This document shows, in pieces, positions 27,196 through 33,119 of a DNA stretch of 64,000 bases. The position numbers were made by a program, and so were the translations under genes. The stretch's first letter is position 1; the number at the start of each line of letters is the position of its first letter. The stretch is from an uncultured Bacteroides sp. GTDB lineage: Bacteria > Bacteroidota > Bacteroidia > Bacteroidales > Bacteroidaceae. Location: contig CABMPP010000007.1 of NCBI GenBank assembly GCA_902388495.1, forward strand, positions 124,001 to 188,000, read 5' to 3'. Under the pieces are notes generated by a model. It did not search any database and was not told the origin of the DNA. It saw only the letters and a list, made by a program, of their open reading frames with translations.

Positions 27196-27316
27196 TCAAT
27201 TTAAAATTAGATAAGTGTTAATGAAGAAACTATCTGAAATGTGGTGTCCAGTTTTTTGCTAGATTCAATCTATATACTAAGGGAGTCAAGGTCAATAAAT
27301 TAGACAAGTGGGAGAA

Positions 27317-27340
27317 TAATAAAACCAGACTGGAATCTGG
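27317..27340 (-). terminator. Terminator of the small-gene pair, lying in the helicase-gene leader
   Basis: On the minus strand CCAGA and TCTGG pair around 6 nt and are followed by TTTTATTATT. Confidence 0.55.
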
Positions 27341-27443
27341 CTCTATTACTTCCTTCGATTAATACATATCTAGTGATTATTGCAATAATTGAGCGATTTA
27401 TCCTCTTGAATGATACTCTCTCTACTTCCCTTACTTGATTATG

Positions 27444-27474
27444 CAAAGATAGTAAACTTTCCTTACTTTAAAGA
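27444..27474 (-). promoter_or_regulatory. Possible promoter upstream of the helicase-like gene
   Basis: TATCTTTG on the minus strand (27444-27451) fits the -7 consensus; the -33 position (around 27471-27474) is weak. The transcript would have a leader of about 240 nt crossing the hairpin at 27317-27340. The rest of 27196-27516 is AT-rich with no ORF I can support. Confidence 0.45.
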
Positions 27475-27516
27475 ATGAACATATATTGTATTGGAAACTT
27501 TGAGCTTAGAGGCATC

Positions 27517-27738
27517 TTAACCTTGATTCTTTTTCTCTGATTGAACTCCGTTCCCCTTACGTGGGGCTAATTTAGCGTTCCCCTTCTTGGAACTGGGCTT
27601 ACGGAATGGTACGTCTTTACGGGGTATCAATTTAGGGCTGTCTATTACATATTGGTGGTTTTCGTGAACTATCTCGTGAATTACGTTATCTGTAACTATG
27701 GTTGTCGCTTCGGGGAATACTGGAATTTCTATTCGCAT
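27517..27738 (-). CDS. Small basic protein of the island, unknown function
   Basis: A 73-aa protein with no recognisable family. The first half is mixed (MRIEIPVFPEATTIVTDNVIHEIVHENHQ) and the C-terminal 40 residues are strongly basic (LIPRKDVPFRKPSSKKGNAKLAPRKGN), suggesting nucleic-acid contact. Its start lies inside the end of the upstream 56-aa gene (10-nt overlap), which supports it being translated by coupling. No good ribosome-binding site is visible, usual in Bacteroides. Confidence 0.5.
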   Translation of the reverse strand: MRIEIPVFPEATTIVTDNVIHEIVHENHQYVIDSPKLIPRKDVPFRKPSSKKGNAKLAPRKGNGVQSEKKNQG

Positions 27739-27899
27739 GGTAATTTTGTGTAATAAGTCTTTCTAACGTGGTTAATCTGTTTACGTATCTTGGTGAACCC
27801 CGATAACCGTGCCCATACTCCAATATGAACCCGATTATCAGATACACCCGCTTTTATAGCTATATCTCTCAATTCTTCATAACTAAACATTTCATTCAT
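27729..27899 (-). CDS. 56-aa small protein, possible helix-turn-helix
   Basis: Translated by hand: starts MNEMFSYEELRDIAIKAG and ends YYTKLPCE. The pattern YEELRDIAIKAGVSDNR..IGVWARLSGF looks like a compact helix-turn-helix followed by a basic tail (TKIRKQINHVRK). Similar short proteins with a 'YEELR...AI..G' start occur near Bacteroides mobile elements in my recollection, but I cannot name a family. An excisionase-like role would fit its size and place. It overlaps the next gene by 10 nt. Confidence 0.5.
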   Translation of the reverse strand: MNEMFSYEELRDIAIKAGVSDNRVHIGVWARLSGFTKIRKQINHVRKTYYTKLPCE

Positions 27900-28476
27900 T
27901 ATCATAGGCGATTGATTAATGGCAAGTAATCTGTGTATTATGGCAGAGTTATCTACGGGCAGCTATATCTATCAAATGAAGTCGGTAATAGGATAGCTTA
28001 TAAGCAAGTTGATAAGTGACTGCAATTATATATCCGATTTGAAAATGGAAGTTCGATTTGCTGATACCTTATAAATACGGTAACGGTAAACTGCATTATA
28101 TATTTGAATTACAAGCCTAAGAGACTGACATTACTAACTTCCCTTACCCACCTTAAAGATACTACATATTTGGAACTCCGTAAAATGAAACGGATATAAC
28201 TTGTAAGATTGTGGCGCATATCAGAGCCACTTCATTATTAATGGCATCCAGTATCGCAGATTGGAATATACAGGAAAGAGACACGCATAATATAACGGGT
28301 ACTTCATTACAGATACCCCCATCTATCCGATTCAAAGTGGAAGTATATATAAAGCCAATTCCTTATAAATAGTCAGAGCCTCATCCATAAATACGTCACG
28401 TAAACGTGACTTGACATCCTCTCATGACCCCTCCAGTGGGGTGATATAAGAAACAACATTTAAAACAGTTCAATTT
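27900..28476. other. Gene-poor repeat-bearing stretch of the island (candidate origin or regulatory region)
   Basis: No ORF I can support. It contains an imperfect direct repeat (28031-28077 and 28324-28371), both starting TATCCGATT and ending CCTTATAAATA. It also has hairpins: GTGGC/GCCAC (28210-28230), GGGTA/TACCC (28297-28320), GTCACG-TAAA-CGTGAC (28395-28410) and ACCCC/GGGGT near 28427-28442. Such density of repeats beside helicase and recombinase genes suggests an origin or control region; this is inference. Confidence 0.4.
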
Positions 28477-28650
28477 ATGGAAGGGCAAAGATTACTCCGA
28501 GTTAGTGAGGTAAAACTCACTTATCAACCTAAAGTTAAGGCATCCGAACGCTACTACATAGCGCATAGTGAGGACACTTACAAATTATTGAAGGAACATT
28601 GTTACGATGAAAGCACTCTCCTTACGGATGAAGGTACGTTAAACCGTTAA
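28477..28650 (+). CDS. 57-aa ORF matching only the N-terminus of Bacteroides RadC-like proteins
   Basis: Translated by hand: starts MEGQRLLRVSEVKLTYQPKV, continues KASERYYIAHSEDTYKLLKE and stops after DEGTLNR. The segment VSEVKLTYQPKVKASER...S.EDTYKLLKE is the conserved N-terminal lead of the JAB-domain RadC-like proteins on Bacteroides mobile elements, but the JAB metalloprotease domain (HxHPSG) is missing altogether. Either a truncated remnant or a stand-alone small protein reusing this domain; the clean ORF and following co-directional gene leave the second open. Confidence 0.5.
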   Translation: MEGQRLLRVSEVKLTYQPKVKASERYYIAHSEDTYKLLKEHCYDESTLLTDEGTLNR

Positions 28651-28661
28651 TTCATGGCATT

Positions 28662-28802
28662 ATGAAAGATGTATTCTACTTTATACTCTCGCTTGCAGCA
28701 GCATTTGCTATCGTATTACTGTGTCCGTTATTTGCGGTCGCATTAATAATTTGGTGGATTATATGGATAGGTAAGGAAGTCTCGAAATATGACGGACTTT
28801 AG
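28662..28802 (+). CDS. 46-aa small membrane protein
   Basis: Translated by hand: begins MKDVFYFILSLAAAFAIVLL and ends IGKEVSKYDGL. It is almost entirely hydrophobic from residue 5 to 36, enough for one long or two short membrane helices, with a short charged C-terminus. It follows the RadC-like ORF by 11 bp on the same strand, so the two are probably co-transcribed. Function unknown; holin-like, toxin-like or membrane-anchor roles cannot be told apart. Confidence 0.5.
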   Translation: MKDVFYFILSLAAAFAIVLLCPLFAVALIIWWIIWIGKEVSKYDGL

Positions 28803-28873
28803 TTATTAATCAGAGTGTTACATGAATTGAACGTTCGTTTAGCTCGTGTAACCACTCTTAAAATATGTAAACG

Positions 28874-29536
28874 ATGAAGACATACATAGCGTATTTACGC
28901 CAATCAACCATGAAGCAGGAAAGAAGCGGTCTTGGAGTTGAGGCTCAAAGAGAGATTATTCATAACTTCATTAAAGAGGGAGTTATCCTACATGAATTTG
29001 TCGAGACTGAAAGCGGTAAGAGGACGGATAGACCTAAATTGCAAGAAGCGTTGATAATGTGCCGTAAGACCAATTCTATTCTTATTGTGGCGAAGTTAGA
29101 CCGATTGAGCCGTAATGTGGCGTTCACTTCCAAGTTATTGGAGAGTGATGTGGAGATTACCTTTTGTGATTTCCCGCAAGCTAACCGCTTGATACTCCAC
29201 ATTATCAGTAGTATCGCTGAATATGAAGCAGGGTTAATCAGTCAACGCACAAGGCAGTCATTGCAAGCTAAGAAGGCACGAGGGATGAAACTGGGTAAAT
29301 CGGATAACTTGATGAACAAGCATAAAGAGGCTATCGCTAATAGTAACCGTACCAATAGATTGAAAGCGGATAGTAACCCCAATAATATGCGGGCAATCGC
29401 TTTACTACGCTCGTTATCAATGGAAGGTAAGACCTTATCCGAAATGGCAGACCTACTCAACGCACAAGGTTTTGTTACTTCACGAGGTTGCAAGTTTCAG
29501 AAGGTACAAGTAAGCAGGTTACTTGCTAAACTCTGA
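28874..29536 (+). CDS. Serine recombinase (resolvase/invertase family)
   Basis: 220-aa small serine recombinase. The catalytic Ser is in AYLRQSTMKQ (residue 11), followed by GLGVEAQREII, the Arg-rich active-site motif AKLDRLSRNVAF and the long E-helix (LHIISSIAEYEAGLISQRTRQSLQAKKARG). A C-terminal helix-turn-helix binds DNA (KTLSEMADLLNAQGFVTSRGCKFQKVQVSRLL). The family resolves dimers or inverts segments. With a tyrosine integrase already present, a resolvase or inversion role inside the element, or a copy-control role, is more likely than integration. Confidence 0.9.
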   Translation: MKTYIAYLRQSTMKQERSGLGVEAQREIIHNFIKEGVILHEFVETESGKRTDRPKLQEALIMCRKTNSILIVAKLDRLSRNVAFTSKLLESDVEITFCDFPQANRLILHIISSIAEYEAGLISQRTRQSLQAKKARGMKLGKSDNLMNKHKEAIANSNRTNRLKADSNPNNMRAIALLRSLSMEGKTLSEMADLLNAQGFVTSRGCKFQKVQVSRLLAKL

Positions 29537-29544
29537 TTACTTTA

Positions 29545-29603
29545 GTTGGGAGGAAATCTTTAAAATTCTGTATATATAGACCGAGTTACAATTTCCTCCT
29601 AAC
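29545..29603. other. Hairpin after the serine recombinase gene
   Basis: 13-bp stem (29545-29557 with 29591-29603, one G-U) around a 33-nt AT-rich loop; no T-run follows, so it is not a classical terminator. Confidence 0.5.
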
Positions 29604-29653
29604 CTTGATTTATCAACGGGAGACTATTCTCAACTATTAATAAACAATAGTTC

Positions 29654-29683
29654 TTGTCAATCAAACGTAATTTAGTAACTTTG
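29654..29683 (+). promoter_or_regulatory. Promoter with no downstream ORF
   Basis: TTG (29654-29656), 19 bp, TAACTTTG (29676-29683), a close match to the Bacteroides consensus. The sequence downstream has no convincing ORF, so the product may be an RNA. Confidence 0.65.
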
Positions 29684-29689
29684 CAGCAA

Positions 29690-29950
29690 TTCCAAGCCTC
29701 TAAAGAGATAGGGGACTGGAAGGACTTATTAGTTAACGAAGAGCGTTTGACATATTATCCTGCATTGGAATCTCGACAATTTCATTCTTCAAGGATAATA
29801 GACAAGAACGCTCACGTCAATGCTATATACCCGCTTTACTAAGTGGACTATATAACGTTTGGCGTGGGCTATTGTTTATTACTTGAAGAAGGGCAGTCGA
29901 GAGCCTCAATGCAGTAATATTCAATAGTTCCCACGCCTCTCTATTTATTA
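29690..29950 (+). ncRNA. Candidate structured RNA of the island
   Basis: Starts just after the promoter above. Its 3' part folds into a long interrupted hairpin (29861-29937): GGCGTGGG/CCCACGCC, a 2-nt bulge, CTATTG/CAATAG, a symmetric TT/TT loop, TATTACT/AGTAATA, and a 29-nt apical part. A pyrimidine-rich tail (TCTCTATTTATT) follows. The paired blocks total 21 bp. Boundaries are estimates. No reverse transcriptase is nearby, which argues against a retron. Confidence 0.4.
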
Positions 29951-30036
29951 ACAGCTAACATTCGGGAACAAGTTAGCGTAATATATTGGATAAGAAACGG
30001 ATATATAGTTTACTACTTACAACTACTTTATTAATG

Positions 30037-30073
30037 ATATGTAAGCCTATTAATAGGATGCTGCCTTACATAT
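30037..30073. other. Inverted repeat upstream of the small barrel gene
   Basis: 9-bp arms (ATATGTAAG at 30037, CTTACATAT at 30065) enclosing a second palindrome CCTATTAATAGG. It lies about 50 bp before the barrel start and may be an operator or an RNA hairpin. Confidence 0.5.
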
Positions 30074-30123
30074 ATTTCACGTTGCAACCCTAAGCAGCAG
30101 GGATGCACTTATATTATTAACTT

Positions 30124-30627
30124 ATGAAGACATTAAGATTATTAGCGGTATTAGTTATCGCAATGACTGCATCTATATGCAGTGCACAGAACGGGTATAG
30201 AGGTATGATTGAAGGAGGACGAACATTCCACCTTGATGAGACAGCATTACACGCCACCGAGTTTTCTACCACACACGGGTATCAATTCAATCCCTATTTG
30301 TTTGTCGGTGCAGGATTAGGATTTCACTTTACATCTTCGGATGCAGAAATGACTTATATGCCGTTGTATTTGGATGTGAAAGCCAATCTTATGCAGACTA
30401 AGGTTGCTCCATTCATTGACGTAAAGGCAGGCTACTCCGTACTGGATGCTAAGGGAGTATATCTAAGTCCGAGTGTGGGAGTTAACTATAATTTCTATAA
30501 ATGCTTATCTGTATATCTGAAAGTGGGTTACACCTATCAGAAAGTGGATAGCCCTATATATGCTAACAGTGATAAAGAAATCAGCAATATAGGCGGTATC
30601 ACAGCTAAAATCGGATTTGAGTTTTAA
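30124..30627 (+). CDS. Small outer-membrane beta-barrel protein (island cargo)
   Basis: 167-aa exported protein: signal peptide MKTLRLLAVLVIAMTASICSAQ, then about eight predicted amphipathic strands (YLFVGAGLGFHFTSS, LYLDVKANL, PFIDVKAGYSVLD, VYLSPSVGVNYNF, LSVYLKVGYTYQKV) ending in GGITAKIGFEF with a C-terminal Phe, the outer-membrane insertion signal. It resembles small OmpA/OmpW-like eight-stranded barrels of Bacteroidetes. A surface role such as altering phage reception or host fitness is possible but speculative. It is the last island gene before attR and ends at a hairpin terminator. Confidence 0.75.
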   Translation: MKTLRLLAVLVIAMTASICSAQNGYRGMIEGGRTFHLDETALHATEFSTTHGYQFNPYLFVGAGLGFHFTSSDAEMTYMPLYLDVKANLMQTKVAPFIDVKAGYSVLDAKGVYLSPSVGVNYNFYKCLSVYLKVGYTYQKVDSPIYANSDKEISNIGGITAKIGFEF

Positions 30628-30641
30628 TATGAGCAGATATA

Positions 30642-30675
30642 AGGCGGCATTGAAGTAATTCAGTGTCGCTTTATT
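30642..30675 (+). terminator. Terminator of the barrel gene
   Basis: 13-bp stem with G-U pairs (AGGCGGCATTGAA with TTCAGTGTCGCTT), loop GTAA, followed by TTATT. Confidence 0.7.
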
Positions 30676-30715
30676 GGCTATATAATGAATAAAAATTAAA
30701 TGTTGAATATTTCTT

Positions 30716-30752
30716 GGGTTAAGTCTCAGAGTTAAACCAATAGTTAAACCAA
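30716..30752 (+). repeat. Right-end arm-type repeats
   Basis: GAGTTAAACC at 30729 and TAGTTAAACC at 30741, 12 bp apart as at the left end, preceded by a degenerate copy GGGTTAAGTC at 30716. About 100 bp inside attR. Confidence 0.65.
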
Positions 30753-30854
30753 GATAGAATCAGAGTGTAAGATATAGAAGTGTACATTGCATAAATCGCA
30801 GATTTATAGCTTTATAATAGGCTGTTGCAAAGCGAGAATGGTGGAATGTGTGGG

Positions 30855-30960
30855 GGACTTAAAATCCTTTGGCCATTGCGGCTGTGCGGGTTCAAGTCCC
30901 GCTTCGAGTACTGTTTAAAGCTCTGTAAACGACAAGTTTACGGGGCTTTATTCTTTTATG
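30855..30960 (+). repeat. attR: duplicated tRNA-Leu 3' half and terminator
   Basis: The 106-bp partner of attL. Bases 30834-30848 also match the 5' part of tRNA-Leu (GAATGGTGGAATG), so the site looks like a damaged tRNA copy, but the D-arm and acceptor are broken. Confidence 0.9.
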
Positions 30961-31022
30961 GACTTACCATATATTCATAGTCTGGGAATTAGCGCAGTTC
31001 TATGTATGTTTTTTCCTTCATC

Positions 31023-31099
31023 TTATTACTGCAATGATTTCAGAAATCATTGCAGTAATAATTTCAGAGATCATTGTAGCAATGATTTCAGAAATCATT
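31023..31099. repeat. Tandem palindromes beyond attR
   Basis: A perfect palindrome with 19-bp arms around one base (31023-31061), followed by two more units of the same core (AATTTCAGAGATCATT, AATGATTTCAGAAATCATT), giving three units at a 24-bp period. 30961-31319 otherwise holds no supported gene; a pair of TGTAAACC repeats 12 bp apart (31159, 31171) resembles the integrase arm sites. Confidence 0.8.
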
Positions 31100-31319
31100 C
31101 AAAATACTCCATAGCGCTTCTAAATTATGCTCATTTTAGATATGATTTGCAGCACTCGTGTAAACCAAGATGTAAACCGGTAAAGCTATCAATCCAAAAG
31201 AACTTCTGTACAGTTGCAAGATCCGGGGTATATTCAGACTTCAAATTGTCCTTTATACCGTAAACCTTTCTTCTCTTCGTATTGTTGAAATTCCAACTAT
31301 TAACTTAAACAAGAATGAT

Positions 31320-31640
31320 ATGGAAGAGAAGAAAGTTGCTCGTGAGGAGAGAAACCGGGAGAAGTTGGCTAATGCTGATTGGGTAATGGCTGAGTTTTAT
31401 GCAACGTGGTGCCCTCATTGCAAACGTATGCAGCCGGTGGTAGAAAAATTTAAGAAGGCGATGGAAGGAACACTTGAGGTGGTACAAGTGGATGTAGATC
31501 AGGAAAGCGACCTCGCTGATTTCTATACAATCGAAGTAACCCCTACATTTATCCTTTTCAGAAAAGGAGAGCAGTTGTGGAGGCAGTCGGGAGAATTGAC
31601 TCTGAGCAGACTGGAAAGAGCGGTCGAAGAGTTTGGGTAA
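31320..31640 (+). CDS. Thioredoxin
   Basis: 106-aa cytoplasmic thioredoxin with the active site ATWCPHCKRMQP (CPHC rather than the usual CGPC) near residue 37 and the cis-Pro in IEVTPTFILF. It has no signal peptide. The N-terminus is unusually charged (MEEKKVAREERNREKL). The CPHC site is more oxidising in DsbA-like proteins, so its redox role may differ from that of TrxA; a general disulfide reductase is the safest call. Convergent with the following barrel gene. Confidence 0.88.
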   Translation: MEEKKVAREERNREKLANADWVMAEFYATWCPHCKRMQPVVEKFKKAMEGTLEVVQVDVDQESDLADFYTIEVTPTFILFRKGEQLWRQSGELTLSRLERAVEEFG

Positions 31641-31659
31641 GCCATGCTCCTTGAACCGT

Positions 31660-32904
31660 TTAGTATAGCTTGGGGCGCTTGTTATTGAACCGGAAGCCTA
31701 GACCCAGCATCAGGTAATTAGGCTCATGAAATTCCCTGAGGTTATATCCGATGTGAAGATAGGAGTTGCGGGTGACGTCTATCTTCAATGCCAGTATCTG
31801 GTAGAAAGATTTGAGGTCGCCTCCGCTATGCAGTACATTGGCTCCAAGGCCGATGCCTACGGTGAAGTAGGGCATTACGAACTCTCCGCGGGCGGATAAG
31901 CCTAAGGCCATCTGCTTGATGGCAGAAGGGGAGGAAAAGTCATCCATTCCGTTGTATACCGCTTCAATGTTCGCACTGTGGTCGTATACTCCATCCAAGG
32001 CTACACCGGCACGAAATTTATAGCCTAAGTTGTACATCGGTGCAAAGCTGAAACCTGCTACGGTGTAAGTGCCCGGTGCAGGTACTTGTCCACCGCCGAA
32101 GTCCACAGCCTTCTTGCGCCAGGAACCGAAGAACGTCAGGTCGTAGCTGATGTGGCGCGGAAAGGGCGGGGGGATAGGACGCTGCCAGGATTTGCCCAAT
32201 TCGTCTGCCCGCCGGTTGAAGTTATAGACCAGACCCACTTTGCAGTCAATTGTATTCAGACCCGAATTGGGGTACTGGGTATTTCCGTTGGAGAAGTGAC
32301 TTCCGGTAGCTCCCACTATCAAGTCGATTTTTGGGGAAACTGCCCAGTTCAAGTAAAGGTTGACATTGAGGAAGGCATTTGTTTTCGAGCCGATGATCGT
32401 GTTCTCCGGATTTTCATAATCCTCGTAAGGCTTCCAGTTGAAGGAGGCTCCGAAGTTCCATTCGTAGTTGAGCGACAGACGAGGGGTGAGTTGGGCAAGA
32501 CGTCCTCCCTGGAACAGGTAGAGGGCAATGGGGTTTCCCAGTTCCTGCTTGTTCTCGAAGTCGAAATAACCTAATCCGATGCCTTGGTAAGCACCTATGT
32601 AAGCACGGTCGGCGGCGGTGTTGGGGCGGACTTGGAACGAATACTTCAGATGGCCGGAATAGGTGTCGTTCATGGTCTTGCCACTACGGTTGTAGCCTTC
32701 CAGGAAAGGGTTGGTGGGGAATATGTAGCCCATACGACCTTCTACGCCTAATCTGTGGATGAAGCGATGTGCAAATGAGACTGTGTCTCGTTTTGTTTCC
32801 GAAGAATAATCGGATGTCCATTGCTGGGCGTATATCGTATCAGACAAAAGAAGCATTACTCCCAAGAAAGCAAGAAGCTTCCATGTCTGTGTTTTGTTTT
32901 CCAT
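31660..32904 (-). CDS. Outer-membrane acyloxyacyl hydrolase / PagL-like protein
   Basis: 414-aa exported barrel (signal up to IYAQQ). The segment VGATGSHFSNGNTQYPNSGLN contains the His-x-Ser motif that is catalytic in PagL-type lipid A 3-O-deacylases. The barrel continues through many aromatic-edged strands and ends LGLGFRFNNKRPKLY. In the family it removes an acyl chain from lipid A. The protein is about twice the length of PagL, so it may have an additional barrel half or another role. A TATATTTG element lies upstream. Confidence 0.6.
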   Translation of the reverse strand: MENKTQTWKLLAFLGVMLLLSDTIYAQQWTSDYSSETKRDTVSFAHRFIHRLGVEGRMGYIFPTNPFLEGYNRSGKTMNDTYSGHLKYSFQVRPNTAADRAYIGAYQGIGLGYFDFENKQELGNPIALYLFQGGRLAQLTPRLSLNYEWNFGASFNWKPYEDYENPENTIIGSKTNAFLNVNLYLNWAVSPKIDLIVGATGSHFSNGNTQYPNSGLNTIDCKVGLVYNFNRRADELGKSWQRPIPPPFPRHISYDLTFFGSWRKKAVDFGGGQVPAPGTYTVAGFSFAPMYNLGYKFRAGVALDGVYDHSANIEAVYNGMDDFSSPSAIKQMALGLSARGEFVMPYFTVGIGLGANVLHSGGDLKSFYQILALKIDVTRNSYLHIGYNLREFHEPNYLMLGLGFRFNNKRPKLY

Positions 32905-33048
32905 ATACCGTGCCGGTCTTTATTATTTAATACATGTCTGAAGTAAAGTTCAATTTCGTCACAAATATAAGTCTTTTATCCTTTGCGCCTGTATAATGAA
33001 GTATATATTTGCATACGTTAAAACTATGCAGGTACCAATAAACAAGTA

Positions 33049-33100
33049 GAGAGGCTGTTTCTTGAACGATTAACGTTAATCATTCGAGAAACGGCCTCTC
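33049..33100 (-). terminator. Long hairpin terminator after the AMP-binding ligase gene
   Basis: Outer stem GAGAGGC/GCCTCTC, inner GTTTCT/AGAAAC and a central palindrome GATTAACGTTAATC; the 32905-33119 gap contains no ORF. Confidence 0.65.
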
Positions 33101-33119
33101 CACTTATCTGCAAATCTAT

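Larger units (their letters stand above)
22707..30960. mobile_element. tRNA-Leu-integrated island (about 8.15 kb), possible satellite or mobilisable element
   Basis: Bounded by 106-bp direct repeats. Contents in order: tyrosine integrase, unrecognised 294-aa protein, SF2-like helicase (opposite strand), two overlapping small genes (opposite strand), a gene-poor stretch with repeats, truncated RadC-like ORF, small membrane protein, serine recombinase, structured non-coding segment and a small outer-membrane barrel. It is visibly more AT-rich than its flanks. No relaxase, coupling protein, Tra, capsid, portal or terminase gene is recognisable, so if mobile it needs helper functions. It could also be a decayed integrative element. 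Confidence 0.85.

Noticed and set aside
29654..29842. 62-aa ORF with TTG start after the serine recombinase
   Set aside because: The start codon is the -33 element of a consensus promoter and the N-terminal codons cover the -7 element; the protein shows no recognisable pattern, so the stretch is better read as a promoter plus RNA.
29654..29950. Retron-like msr/msd reading of the long hairpin
   Set aside because: No reverse transcriptase gene is present in the island or nearby, and no flanking a1/a2 pairing was found.
22707..30960. Conventional prophage or conjugative element
   Set aside because: No terminase, portal, capsid, tail, relaxase or Tra-like protein is recognisable among its ORFs.
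30958..31263. 101-aa ORF beyond attR
   Set aside because: Its sequence is made by the palindrome array (repeated Asn/His/Cys/Phe runs), its start lies at the end of attR, and it resembles no protein.
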